From Pseudomonadota bacterium (GTDB taxonomy: Bacteria > Pseudomonadota > Alphaproteobacteria > Sphingomonadales > Sphingomonadaceae), in contig JAEWBB010000013.1 in assembly GCA_023391375.1 (NCBI GenBank), positions 57,377-121,376 of the forward strand: a DNA stretch of 64,000 nt, in the 5' to 3' direction. Position 1 is the first letter of the stretch; every line of letters starts with the position of its first letter. Positions 27,001 to 35,269 of this stretch are shown piece after piece. The notes under the pieces were generated by a model. It had not been told where the DNA came from and ran no database searches. It saw only the letters and a list, made by a program, of their open reading frames with translations. The position numbers were made by a program, and so were the translations under genes.

Positions 27001-28709
27001 ACGACGTCCTTGGCGGTCGCCTCGTCGGGCAGCGCGAGCTGGAAGTCGTGGATGTAGCCGATGCCGCCGTCGAGTTCGGTCGGCATTTCGTCGATCACGC
27101 GAAAGCCGAAATTCTCCAGCACCGGCACCGCGTCCGACAGCGGGATCAGGCCCGAGCGGCTGTAGGTGTTGAGGTGCAGCATGCCGCCCTTGTCGTACCG
27201 GCCGAGGTACAGGCGCGCCCCGCGCTCGTCGCCATTGATGGTCGACAGGCGGATGATGTCTTCGGCCGCTTCGGCGCCGCGGATCAGCGAGCGGTAGGTT
27301 TCGGGAATCGCGCGCAGGTAGGTAAAGCCGAGGCGGGTCGCGCGGGCCGAGCCGACACGTGCGGCCAGCGCCGCTTCGACCGCCGGTTCCCAGCCGCGGA
27401 CCATCTCGTCGATCCGCTGGTCAAGCTGCGCGACATCGGGAAGCGCGGTGCCGGGCTGCTGCTTGGAGGTGAAGCGCAGGAGCGCGAGCTCGCCGTCACC
27501 CAGTTCGACCGCCCAGCTGGTGACCTTCGAATGGGTCGACTTTTCGAGCAGGCCGATGATCGCCCGGCGGCGGGCGGTGGTCAGTTCCTCGCGCGGCAGC
27601 CAGACGAAGGTGTAGAGGTTCCGCTTCAGCGCCCCCGGCACCATCATCAGCGTCGGCCGCGGACGGTCGGCGAGGCTCATCGCGGTGGTGGCGATCGCCT
27701 TCACTTCCTCGGTGCCGAACGAAATCAGCAAGTCGTGCGGCAAGGTCGAGATGGCGTGGGCCAGGGCCTTGGCACCATGGCTCGACGGGGCGAAGCCCAG
27801 CTCGCGGTCGAGCGCGGCGAGGCGGCGGCGAAGTACCGGCACATCCTCGGCGTCGGCGCGCATCGCGGCGCTGGTCCACAGGCCGGCATGGACCGACAGC
27901 CGGTCGCCGCGGCCGACGATGAACACGTCGAGCGGGACGCGGCGGTGGACCGGCGACACCCGGTCGGCCTTCAGCGCGATGACCTTCTGCTCGCCTTCCG
28001 CCAGCCAATCGGCGGCGGCGGCGAACATGTCTTCGTTCCACAGCGGGCGGCCGTCGTCGCGCAGGATGCCCATCCCCGTCACGCATTTGCCCGAACGGTC
28101 GCATTCGAGATGCCCGAGCAGGGTGAAATTGTCGTCGGCGAGCCAGGTGAGGAGCGCGGCGCCCTCCTCGTCCTTGGCGGCCAGCGAGGCGGCGTCGGCC
28201 TTCATTGCCTCGACCATCTTGGGCCAGTCCTGCACGGCGGCGCGAACGTCACCCAGGACCTCTTCCAACTCGGCGACCACTTCCTGGCGCGTGCGCGCAT
28301 CGGCGCGGTCAAGCTCGACGTAGATCAGCGATTCGGCGAGGTCGCCCTTGCCGGCCTTTTCGAGCGCGCCCTTGGCGTCGCGGTCGACCTTGACGATCGG
28401 GTGCAGCAGGCGGTGGATGGTCAGGCCGCGCGCGGCGATAGCGCCGGCGACCGAATCGACCAGGAACGGCATGTCGTCGTTGACCAGCGCAAGGCGCATG
28501 CGACGCCGGCCGGCCTCGCCTCCGGTCGACAACAGCTTGATCGCCAGTTCGCCCGGCTTGCGGACGGACGCAACGTCGGCGAGGAATTCGGCGATTTCGC
28601 GCCGCTCCCCTTTTTCCAGCCCCTCGAGATCCTTGGGAAGGACGTTGGATAGGAGGGCGTCCTCGAGAGAGTCGAGGGTCGCCGCCGAGACGCGCTGATG
28701 GGCCGTCAT
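24084..28709 (-). CDS. gdhB: NAD-dependent glutamate dehydrogenase, large (GDH-180) type
   Basis: 1541 residues. It oxidises L-glutamate to 2-oxoglutarate and ammonium with NAD+ and is typical of alphaproteobacteria and Pseudomonas. The N-terminal half contains ACT-like regulatory regions; the catalytic core begins around residue 720, with the substrate site GGPIARGGLRWSDRRDDFRTE and KGGFYPK, then a Rossmann region with GCGDMSGDVFGNGML. The length is at the low end for the family (about 1550-1650). A GGAGCAATA ribosome binding region precedes ATG 28709. An almost full-length open frame on the other strand is a codon-bias artefact. Confidence 0.95.
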   Translation of the reverse strand: MTAHQRVSAATLDSLEDALLSNVLPKDLEGLEKGERREIAEFLADVASVRKPGELAIKLLSTGGEAGRRRMRLALVNDDMPFLVDSVAGAIAARGLTIHRLLHPIVKVDRDAKGALEKAGKGDLAESLIYVELDRADARTRQEVVAELEEVLGDVRAAVQDWPKMVEAMKADAASLAAKDEEGAALLTWLADDNFTLLGHLECDRSGKCVTGMGILRDDGRPLWNEDMFAAAADWLAEGEQKVIALKADRVSPVHRRVPLDVFIVGRGDRLSVHAGLWTSAAMRADAEDVPVLRRRLAALDRELGFAPSSHGAKALAHAISTLPHDLLISFGTEEVKAIATTAMSLADRPRPTLMMVPGALKRNLYTFVWLPREELTTARRRAIIGLLEKSTHSKVTSWAVELGDGELALLRFTSKQQPGTALPDVAQLDQRIDEMVRGWEPAVEAALAARVGSARATRLGFTYLRAIPETYRSLIRGAEAAEDIIRLSTINGDERGARLYLGRYDKGGMLHLNTYSRSGLIPLSDAVPVLENFGFRVIDEMPTELDGGIGYIHDFQLALPDEATAKDVVARAEMVENSIAAVMARESENDEFNQLVLFAGLDPRSVVWLRAWFRYLRQTGVSFGLLTVVEALRRAPEATKALVDYFIAAHDPQAGGKREAEMARHAKAFDEALADVRGIDDDRILRLMRAVVFATLRTNAFAPAAREALAFKINSSAVPSLPRPIPYREIWVYSPRVEGIHLRGGPIARGGLRWSDRRDDFRTEILGLMKAQLVKNAVIVPTGAKGGFYPKFLPNAATDRDAWLAEGTESYRIFIRSLLSITDNIVNDTVVHPDSVVVHDGEDPYFVVAADKGTATFSDVANAIALERGFWLGDAFASGGSNGYDHKAMGITAKGAWISVQRHFLEMGTDVQVDPIRVVGCGDMSGDVFGNGMLLSQAIELVAAFDHRHIFIDPNPEPARSWAERKRLFDLPRSSWDDYDRKAMSKGGMIVPRSQKSIELTPEAMAALGIQESTIEPTALISAILKAPVDLAWFGGIGTYIKASTQSNAEVGDPANDSIRINGAEVGAKVIGEGANLAITQAGRIEFSVAGGRINTDFIDNSAGVDCSDNEVNIKIPLNREMREGELTEDKRNILLARMTDEVSELVLEDNRLQSLALSIAESRGPQGLPGFVRTIEMLEGTGRLDRKVEGLDSSDALLRRANESRGLTRPELAVILSMSKLTLQAAAEELQLGDDTSMETELFEAFPEPMRKGHAHSIRHHRLKNQIIATKVANRLVNRLGPSVALDMTEEEGVGLPHVVTAFLVAERLLDLPTLWRRIECAAITEQQRIKLFGIAAKWTRSHLADILRGAGGETNVSVLTDMLGSGLDKVAAKARTLLRPEVREEAEARRAKLVDMGASDDVVDALIRLFELDGVFGLAALSARREQDVLALTRAYTRIGEVLGIDWAQQQISAFTPTDQWERLLVAGLARDFEQLRLDFLARTRGDDSEESVERWVKANPKRIAQFRSLVERARVSGAVTLPMLSQIASQARVLLAR

Positions 28710-28790
28710 TATTGCTCCGAGGAGGTCATGAGAAGTCGGCGGGCGGCCTAGGCCTCTCGGGCAGCGAAGGCAACAGGGTGAACGGCGGGT

Positions 28791-30305
28791 TTAGTCCGCA
28801 GCCCGGCGAAGGAGGCGCTCGAGCAGAGCCGAATCGGCGACCAGCTGGACCGCTTCGTGGACACCGTCGGCATTGCGGCGGGTCAGCACGATGGCGAATT
28901 CCTCGTTGGTGGCGAGCTGGCGCAAGTCGATGCCCGGCGCACGGCGAAGTGCGGCACGGCCTTCCTCGACCTTGTCGACCGCCGGATCGCCAGCCGGACG
29001 GCGCGCCTTGCGCTCCGCCGCAACGAGGCCCTTCAAGCCACCTTCGGCCTGCTCGACGAAGTCGGCGAAGCCACCGAAATCGACCGCCTCGCGCTCGGCG
29101 AAACTCAATGCGGCGGCAAATTCGGTCAGGCGGGTCTTGTCGTAATCGGCGCCGAAGACAAGCTTGACGATCGGCGTCATCGGCGCTCGGGCCTGCGCCT
29201 TGACCCCTGCATCGTCGAGGATCTCGGCATAGTCTTCGGGCACGCGCTTTGCGGCGACTGAGAAATCGTAGGCCATCGCCAGCGCGCGGTAGAGCGCGGC
29301 CCGGCTGCGGCCGTCGGCCTGCTTGCAGACCTCGGCGCTCTCGCGCGCGGCCCACAGGCGGTCGGCAAGGCCGGCATCGTCATCGAGTTCGACCGGCGCG
29401 GGGTCGTCGAGTTCGAGCGGCGCTTCGGTCCCGGCCTCGGGATCGAGCGTCACGCCCATGTCGGCCAGGGCCTGGATGGCCCAGGCCTCTTCCGGATTGT
29501 CATCCGGCGCGACTTCCTCGCCTGGCGCGCGGGTCAGCAGCATCGCCTTCTGGCGACGTTCCTGGCTGGCCTGTTGCGCGGCCTCTTCGGCGTAAAGCTT
29601 GTCGAGCACTTCCTGCTCGTCCTCGCGCTCGGCGGTCAGGCGCGGCAGCGCGGGAACGATGGTCTTTTGCGCCTCGTTCGCCTCGCCCTTGTCCTTCCAG
29701 TTGATCACACCGTAGACGAAATCGATGACGTCGCCGTCGCTGCTGAACGGCATCAGGATGCCGCGATAGCTGATTTCGTGGCCGCGCTGGTTGACGAACT
29801 CGGCCTCGAATCCGACCGGCGCGCGGGTCGCGATGATCTGGAAGTGATGGTCGGTCAGCCGCGACAGCAGCGAGCGGCCGGGCACGTCCGAAATCGAATT
29901 GATCTCTTGGACGCCGATCTCGTCCTTGATCGCCTGGCCGACGAAGGGCGTGGCGGGATCGTTCAGCTTGCCGGTCAGGTCGACGATGACGCTGTGCGGG
30001 CCGAAATCCTCGATGTCCTTCGAATCGAGATCCTGGATGGACGGAAAATCGCGGCCGTCGAGCAGCGAACACCAGTAATTGTAGGCGCGCACGTGCATGC
30101 GGCGCTCGTCGCTGCCGATCTCGACCGCGCGCGAACCGGCCCGGGCCGGTGCTTCAGCTGCGGTCGACGAGGGCATGCTGTCGCTTGCCGCAGACGCGTC
30201 GAAACCGCTGCCGTGATTGTAATGGCCGTCCAAGGTGCGAAAACCCCCGCATTCCTCCAGTTCTCCCGCAAATTGACCAAGAGGGGTTGCGAAACCGTTA
30301 AGCAT
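28791..30305 (-). CDS. PAS-domain protein (PAS_5-like), function unknown
   Basis: 504 residues. Residues about 65-210 look like a PAS_5 domain (MHVRAYNYWCSLLDGRDFPS, GPHSVIVDL, GFEAEFVNQRGHEISYRGI), a sensory module found alone or in regulators of alphaproteobacteria. The remaining 290 residues are acidic and helical, include a long A/D/E-rich linker, and show no enzymatic or DNA-binding domain I recognise. The start is uncertain: ATG 30305 is the longest, but an ATG at about residue 44 would also keep the PAS domain. It is divergent from tRNA-Thr(CGT). Confidence 0.7.
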   Translation of the reverse strand: MLNGFATPLGQFAGELEECGGFRTLDGHYNHGSGFDASAASDSMPSSTAAEAPARAGSRAVEIGSDERRMHVRAYNYWCSLLDGRDFPSIQDLDSKDIEDFGPHSVIVDLTGKLNDPATPFVGQAIKDEIGVQEINSISDVPGRSLLSRLTDHHFQIIATRAPVGFEAEFVNQRGHEISYRGILMPFSSDGDVIDFVYGVINWKDKGEANEAQKTIVPALPRLTAEREDEQEVLDKLYAEEAAQQASQERRQKAMLLTRAPGEEVAPDDNPEEAWAIQALADMGVTLDPEAGTEAPLELDDPAPVELDDDAGLADRLWAARESAEVCKQADGRSRAALYRALAMAYDFSVAAKRVPEDYAEILDDAGVKAQARAPMTPIVKLVFGADYDKTRLTEFAAALSFAEREAVDFGGFADFVEQAEGGLKGLVAAERKARRPAGDPAVDKVEEGRAALRRAPGIDLRQLATNEEFAIVLTRRNADGVHEAVQLVADSALLERLLRRAAD

Positions 30306-30386
30306 ATCCGCTCAACCCCGCCCACTTGCAGGCCGCATCGGGCGCTGTTAGGGGGCCGCTCACACGTCCGCCCCAAGGCGGGCCGG

Positions 30387-30462
30387 GCCGCTTTAGCTCA
30401 GTTGGTAGAGCACCTCATTCGTAATGAGGGGGTCACAGGTTCGAGTCCTGTAAGCGGCACCA
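30387..30462 (+). tRNA. tRNA-Thr (anticodon CGT), integration site of the island
   Basis: The cloverleaf is complete: acceptor GCCGCTT/AAGCGGC, D stem GCTC/GAGC, anticodon stem CCTCA/TGAGG with loop TTCGTAA (anticodon CGT, codon ACG), T stem ACAGG/CCTGT, and encoded CCA. Its 3' part, from the anticodon loop onward, is repeated exactly at 43526, marking it as the attachment site of a mobile island. The left copy keeps the gene intact. Confidence 0.97.
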
Positions 30463-30464
30463 CC
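30418..30464. repeat. attL: left 47-bp direct repeat
   Basis: Begins ttcgtaatgagggggtcaca inside the tRNA anticodon loop and ends two bases after the CCA. It is identical to 43526-43572; the sequences diverge immediately on both sides. From here to 30638 no gene is seen. Confidence 0.95.
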
Positions 30465-30638
30465 TTTTCAACTGCCGGTGACAAGGGCGAGCAATTCCCG
30501 TCCTACTAAACGAGGCCATGCTCATGGGTTTCGAGTGGGTCACATCTCTGCGCTTAACGTAGGAGAGCCAGGTCGCGGCTGGATAACGTCCCTGTAAGAT
30601 TACTTAATCGAGGATTGCGATTGCGAGCGAAGCAAAAT

Positions 30639-31436
30639 TCAATCTTCGCGATAATTCCGTATCGACAATCGGTCTAAAGTCGTGGCGGGCACGAGTTTGT
30701 AGTGACGTTCGTCGACCACCCGAATTTCGTCGTCCTGTAACGATAATTCAAACAGAGCGATCACGCCCCCATCCATAAATTGCGCCGCAATTGCCCTGCA
30801 GCGCATTCCTGGGAATTTCTGCTCGACCCATCGAATATCTTGAGAAGTTTGAACTATGCCGATTTGATCACGACCCCCTTTTGCTTGCACAGGGATCACG
30901 TAATGGCAGCCGTGTTTATCGAGACCGACGTAAAGTTCGTCTATCTCGATTTGACCGAGGCCTTGGACTGTCGTCCGAAGATGGTTCTGAAGGCTGTACG
31001 TCGTTAGCCCGAGGAACGTGTCGATAAGCCTATTGTATCTGACAATAGCGAGAAGGGCTTGCTCGTCATCGAGGGCATAGGCTCGTATAATCTCGGGCGT
31101 GGCGTCCGGTATAGCTGTACGGATGAGATCAGCCCTCGGTTCGATCCGGTTAACCCGAACAAGCTTGAATCTATAGCGCGACCTCCCCGCACCTTCGATG
31201 ATCCATTCACTGCCCGGCGGCTGCGTAGCAAGCACACTCTCGGGAAGTGGCGTTCTGTAGCGGATTGAATAGATTACGTCGCCCAAGTTACGTGGGAGAA
31301 CGATTCCTTGGAGTTCGGCCATCGTTTCAAGTTCTGAACGGGCAAACTCGAACTCGGTCACGCCAGCCGCGTAATGATCGAAGAAAATATTCTCGATTAG
31401 AGACGCGTACCGATTTAAAGTTACGCTGCTACCCAC
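30639..31436 (-). CDS. predicted restriction endonuclease (PD-(D/E)XK-like) paired with the m5C methyltransferase
   Basis: 265 residues. Around residues 162-190 there is QIEIDELYVGLD followed by VIPVQAKGGRDQIG. An acidic pair and a later Q-x-K in a strand is the PD-(D/E)XK nuclease pattern, here D166/E167 and Q184-A-K186. I recall proteins with this signature beside cytosine methyltransferases in other bacteria, where they are annotated as endonucleases. The start is a GTG (31436) overlapping the methyltransferase stop by eight bases, so its translation should depend on methyltransferase translation. A/T-richer than the chromosome. Cleavage site unknown. Confidence 0.65.
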   Translation of the reverse strand: MGSSVTLNRYASLIENIFFDHYAAGVTEFEFARSELETMAELQGIVLPRNLGDVIYSIRYRTPLPESVLATQPPGSEWIIEGAGRSRYRFKLVRVNRIEPRADLIRTAIPDATPEIIRAYALDDEQALLAIVRYNRLIDTFLGLTTYSLQNHLRTTVQGLGQIEIDELYVGLDKHGCHYVIPVQAKGGRDQIGIVQTSQDIRWVEQKFPGMRCRAIAAQFMDGGVIALFELSLQDDEIRVVDERHYKLVPATTLDRLSIRNYRED

Positions 31437-32763
31437 GCGCCGAGACTTTCAGCGCTTCTATTTCAGCTTCGATGTCCGCTTGTTTGCGTTTCTTCGCTCC
31501 GCTCTTGCGGTCGCGCCTCGAGTTCGGAACTGGGACGTCAAAGTGTTTAGCCGCCGCTGACATTTCCATGCTCAGCAGATCTGCGTTCCCAAGCTCGAGT
31601 TGCTCGATCGGCCTTGAGGGGGAAATTCCCAGTGCAGTGAGAACCTGACCAGCAATTGCTCGAGCAAGGGGAGGGGCAACCGCGTTGCCGATTTGTCGAG
31701 CACCATGCCACTTTGTGCCATGCAAACGGAACCAGTCCGGAAAGCCGTGAAGACGCGCCATCTCTCGGACAGTCACGCAACGTTTATGCGCATAATGGAT
31801 TGGCCGCGGGCTAGTAAAGGCGCCTCGAGCACCGTCCGTGCCGGCCCGCAAGGTATTTGAAAGGCCGTCAGGAGAAAGCCGGAAAAACCGGCTGATGGGC
31901 TCGACCGCACCGGGAATCGTCTCGCCAAATCGACGCCGCGAAATTTCTGAATGACTCGTTCTAGCACTCGAAGTGAGTAACCCTGGATCCCAATTGCGCA
32001 CGTAGCCGAAATGCCATGAATCATTGTTTAGCATGCGCAGTTCGGCGGCGTATCGACTGGGCTGCTTAAATGCGGAAGTGCGAACGGCGTCCTTCTGCTT
32101 CAAGCTTTCGAACGCGTCTGCGTTTGGTAAGTCGTCCAAAGCGTCTCGGCAGCTTGGCCCTGTCGGCAAATCTGAGACCGCTCGACGCCCGTCAGCTGGC
32201 GAAGTTGTGGGCGCTGGATAGGACGGAAGTTCGGTTCCCTTTTTTGCCCCAATCAAAATTAGTCGCTCTCGATGCTGAGGGACGCCGAAATGGGCGGCGT
32301 CAAGAACCTTCCAAGGCTCCCGAACGGCATATCCTGCCGCTTCGAAAGCTTCCACGATTTCGTTCAAAAACTTCTTGTGGCGGCCAACTGTGAGACCTTT
32401 GACATTCTCGAAGACGAAAGTGCGGGCATTAAGCTCCGAGACAAGGCGAACGAAATGAAGCACCAAGCTATTGCGCGGATCGTCAAGCGCCCGTTGCCCT
32501 ATCATTGAGAATCCCTGGCAAGGAGGCCCGCCGAAAACGCAGTCTACAGGTCGCGCGCCTATACCGGCCGCCAGGCGGATATTCGCTCCAGTCAGATCGG
32601 CGACCGATCGAGAGATAACTTTGGTATGTGGAAAATTATATTCGTGCACGGCGCAATGCACGGGGTCGACTTCTACCGCAGCTACGACATCGAACCCGGC
32701 CTGTTCGAATCCGAGGCTCATTCCGCCGGCCCCGGCGAACAAATCAATTCCAATGGGTCTCAT
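31429..32763 (-). CDS. DNA (cytosine-5-)-methyltransferase
   Basis: 444 residues with the ordered m5C motifs: motif I IDLFAGAGGMSLGFEQAGF (about 5-23), motif IV FGGPPCQGFS with nucleophile Cys82, motif VI FVFENVKG (about 117-123), motif VIII GVPQHRERLILIG, and motif X QIGNAVAPPLARAIA. The target-recognition region lies between VIII and X. A lysine/arginine-rich tail of about 30 residues follows motif X. It modifies cytosine within a specific site, probably protecting host DNA from the endonuclease gene that overlaps its 3' end. vsr lies 67 bases upstream, a frequent partner for m5C enzymes. Confidence 0.93.
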   Translation of the reverse strand: MRPIGIDLFAGAGGMSLGFEQAGFDVVAAVEVDPVHCAVHEYNFPHTKVISRSVADLTGANIRLAAGIGARPVDCVFGGPPCQGFSMIGQRALDDPRNSLVLHFVRLVSELNARTFVFENVKGLTVGRHKKFLNEIVEAFEAAGYAVREPWKVLDAAHFGVPQHRERLILIGAKKGTELPSYPAPTTSPADGRRAVSDLPTGPSCRDALDDLPNADAFESLKQKDAVRTSAFKQPSRYAAELRMLNNDSWHFGYVRNWDPGLLTSSARTSHSEISRRRFGETIPGAVEPISRFFRLSPDGLSNTLRAGTDGARGAFTSPRPIHYAHKRCVTVREMARLHGFPDWFRLHGTKWHGARQIGNAVAPPLARAIAGQVLTALGISPSRPIEQLELGNADLLSMEMSAAAKHFDVPVPNSRRDRKSGAKKRKQADIEAEIEALKVSARG

Positions 32764-32830
32764 GTGAGCTGTCTCGCGCTAGTCCGATCTCTCGTCGTAG
32801 CAGGCGCGCCACCGGATGTCGATCGGGTTT

Positions 32831-33241
32831 TTACGGGCGAACTAAAAACTCACGAAGCCGGCGGGCGAGGCTTTCTTCGTCCTGAATTTCACATTGCCAG
32901 ACCGTAAGCGATGCCCATCCCGCGCGATCTAATGCTTCAATCTTTCGTTCGTCGCGTTCGCGATTCATACTCAGTTTCGGCCCCCAATAATTTTCACGGG
33001 ACTTCGGGGCTCTCCCTTGAGAGCATCCATGGCCATGCCAAAAGCAGCCATTTACGAAGATAACCTTTTGGTACTTCGGGAAGACAATGTCGGGGGTGCC
33101 AGGGAGATCCTTCCTGTGCAGTCTGAAGCGATAGCCCAATCCATGAAGCAAGCGCCTCACAGCCAGCTCCGGCGCGGTATTTTTCGATTTTACCCGCGCC
33201 ATCAAAGCGCTTCTGCTCTCTTTACTCCTATTGTCTGCCAC
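32831..33241 (-). CDS. vsr: very short patch repair endonuclease
   Basis: 136 residues. Vsr nicks beside T:G mismatches produced when 5-methylcytosine deaminates, starting repair to C:G. The family opening NRSKESRSALMARVKSKNTAPEL, then RFRLHRKDLPGTPDIVFPKYQKVIFVNGCFWHGHGC (Asp and the zinc-binding Cys/His residues) and the late VWQCEI are all present. It lies between the m5C methyltransferase and a nuclease-like gene, all on the minus strand, and would offset the mutagenic cost of methylation. Confidence 0.95.
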   Translation of the reverse strand: MADNRSKESRSALMARVKSKNTAPELAVRRLLHGLGYRFRLHRKDLPGTPDIVFPKYQKVIFVNGCFWHGHGCSQGRAPKSRENYWGPKLSMNRERDERKIEALDRAGWASLTVWQCEIQDEESLARRLREFLVRP

Positions 33242-33264
33242 GCTGGCCCCTCTTCACAAAACCA

Positions 33265-33807
33265 TCAGGGCAAGTCGGCCCCCATTTGGGCGCCATACCG
33301 CTTCTCCGCGGCGTCGAGAGTCGCCTGAAGAGTGCTGATCGGGCGCAGTTCATCGGCATCAACTGTCAAACGATCACCATGACCGTAATTTCGCGCGGTG
33401 GAGCATCGCTCGAAAGCTCTGCGTCCGATCCATCCCAGGATCCTCATCTGCCGCTTGCCCTCTGCTTGGACTAGGATAGCAATGTGCGAACGAAATGGGT
33501 GCAAAATGTCGAATTTTAGATGAGCCGGCTTATAGGATGTTGTCTGGACATCGATCCTAAAGCGTCCCACGATAAAATCGGCTCCACCGTCGCCTCGAAC
33601 ACTTTCACTTTCGTTTAGCTCCCAGTGCAAAGCGCGAGCAACAGCAACTTCACCTTTTGCGCCAATTATATGGACCCCTAGCGAAGTAGCGAAGACGCCT
33701 GATTTGAAGTTTCTCGTGCTGGCAAATGTCTCTTTTTTCTGCTGTCTCGTCAGTGCGATCCGCTCAGCAATCGCCAACTCCCGCTCACTGAGTTTCACAA
33801 CGATCAT
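33265..33807 (-). CDS. putative nuclease-fold protein, first gene of the R-M operon
   Basis: About 180 residues from ATG 33807; a longer start at 33885 is also open. The middle reads GAKGEVAVARALHWELN, then GDGGADFIVGRFRIDVQTTSY, spacing that matches a PD-(D/E)XK core (Glu in the first helix, Asp in the hairpin, then E/Q-x-K). The expected lysine is absent: the strand has D-V-Q-T-T where related proteins would show VKTT. It may be an inactive nuclease, a DNA-binding subunit, or use a shifted residue. Its stop is 23 bases before vsr, so it belongs to the same transcription unit. Confidence 0.45.
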   Translation of the reverse strand: MIVVKLSERELAIAERIALTRQQKKETFASTRNFKSGVFATSLGVHIIGAKGEVAVARALHWELNESESVRGDGGADFIVGRFRIDVQTTSYKPAHLKFDILHPFRSHIAILVQAEGKRQMRILGWIGRRAFERCSTARNYGHGDRLTVDADELRPISTLQATLDAAEKRYGAQMGADLP

Positions 33808-33937
33808 ACGTTTCTCGGCCTCAACTTGCGAACGCAAGAAGATTGGGAGCGTAGAGGTGAATTTCACGTAGCTCAACTCGAGCATTGCGATGTCTTTAAG
33901 GGTTTGGCACCACCGCTAATGCGTGAAGGGGCTCGCT

Positions 33938-35233
33938 ATGGCGAATTTGATGATCGGTCAGATCCTCCGTTATCCGAAGGACTGGAAGCCGGCGGAGCCC
34001 GTAGTCGACGAGCACACAAATTTTTGGCACGTCACTCATTCGTCTGGCGCCAATCGCGCTCAACTTGAAAAAGGGATCAATCCGATAGGGCCCATTGCGG
34101 GGCCCGATGGACCTCGTCGGCCTGCGATCTTGATCTCCAGCAGCCCGGATAGAGTGGGCTCTGTTCAGACGCCGTGGCATGATGTCTTTGACGTCGACAA
34201 CGGCCGGATCCGCTATTTCGGTGACGCCAAAACTCCCGGCGCCGATCCGGCAAAAACGCCGGGAAATAAGCTTCTATTGGCCACGTTCGCCACGCATGCC
34301 GCTGTCGAGCCGCATGAGCGTGAAGCTGCGGTTCCATTGATTTTTTTTCAGCGAACATCTGTGGGCGGACGAAGGAAAGGCTTCGTACTGTTTCAGGGCG
34401 TAGGCGTAGTTGAGCGTGCCGAGCTCGTGACACAGTACGATCCGCGCACCAGCCAGTCTTTTGCGAATTTTGTCTACGATTTTGCGGTGTTTTCCATGAG
34501 CGCCGAGCATGAAACTTTCAGTTGGGATTGGATAAACGCTCGTCGGAGTAATCAGCTGACCGACGCTGCGTGCAACAAGCTCGCCCCTCAAGCTTGGAGG
34601 AATTGGCTGAAAGCGGGGGTAACTTCCATACCGAGGAACCGGCGGCAGACGTTCCGCCGACATGTATGGAAGCCAATCGATCAGCTTCCGGCCTCCGGCT
34701 CAAAGACGGAGTTGGTCCTTGCCCAGATATATGGGCACTACCACACCAATAAGCACGGGTTTGAGTCCCTTGCCTTTGCCATCACACGGCACGTCCTCTC
34801 ACAGACTAGCGGCAAGTTCGTTGATGGCTGGATTACACCCGCCAGTGGAGACGGAGGCGCCGATTTCATCGGAAGGCTGGATATCGGCAATGGTTTTGGA
34901 GCAGTGCGTCAAATTGTCTACGGGCAGGCAAAATGCACCTCGCCCAAGTCAGGCGTTGACGGGAAAGATATCGCAAGAACGGTCGCTCGCCTGAAACGCG
35001 GATGGTTCGGCGTCTTTGTTACCACCTCCTATTTTTCGGAACCCGTCCAACGAGAGATTCTTGAGGACGAGTACCCTATCCTCTTGATTGGAGGCCGCAC
35101 CGTTGCCGAGATCACATTCCTCCTCTCGAAGGACCTAGGATTCTCCACAATTAGTGGATTCTTACAGAGTCTCGATCAAACGTATGAATCTCTGAAATCG
35201 AGACGTCGTCCAGAAGAGATTCTCCATTTCTAA
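33938..35233 (+). CDS. AspBHI/Mrr-like (modification-dependent) restriction endonuclease
   Basis: 431 residues from ATG 33938, preceded by GAAGGGG. The N-terminal part (about 1-210) has IRYFGDAK, GNKLLLATFATH, EREAAVPLIFFQR and KGFVLFQGVGVVERAELV, which I recognise as the AspBHI-type SRA-like recognition domain that reads 5-methylcytosine. The C-terminal part (about 270-400) is an Mrr catalytic domain: SGDGGADFIGRLD near 303-314 with the metal-binding Asp, and YGQAKC near 327-332 with the Q-x-K pair. Enzymes of this kind cut DNA carrying modified cytosine. It diverges from the methyltransferase operon and leads the GHKL ATPase genes. Confidence 0.78.
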   Translation: MANLMIGQILRYPKDWKPAEPVVDEHTNFWHVTHSSGANRAQLEKGINPIGPIAGPDGPRRPAILISSSPDRVGSVQTPWHDVFDVDNGRIRYFGDAKTPGADPAKTPGNKLLLATFATHAAVEPHEREAAVPLIFFQRTSVGGRRKGFVLFQGVGVVERAELVTQYDPRTSQSFANFVYDFAVFSMSAEHETFSWDWINARRSNQLTDAACNKLAPQAWRNWLKAGVTSIPRNRRQTFRRHVWKPIDQLPASGSKTELVLAQIYGHYHTNKHGFESLAFAITRHVLSQTSGKFVDGWITPASGDGGADFIGRLDIGNGFGAVRQIVYGQAKCTSPKSGVDGKDIARTVARLKRGWFGVFVTTSYFSEPVQREILEDEYPILLIGGRTVAEITFLLSKDLGFSTISGFLQSLDQTYESLKSRRRPEEILHF

Positions 35234-35269
35234 TTAAGTCTGCATGCAGCGACCCCAACGAGGATAAGT

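Noticed and set aside
24675..28652. A 1325-residue open frame on the plus strand
   Set aside because: It lies exactly opposite NAD-GDH, is rich in Arg/Gly/Val/Asp and shows no family motifs; long antisense frames are a by-product of GC-biased third positions.
33826..34068. An 80-residue plus-strand frame at the start of the AspBHI-like gene
   Set aside because: Out of frame with the nuclease gene and without motifs; the frame with GAAGGGG and ATG 33938 gives the conserved protein.
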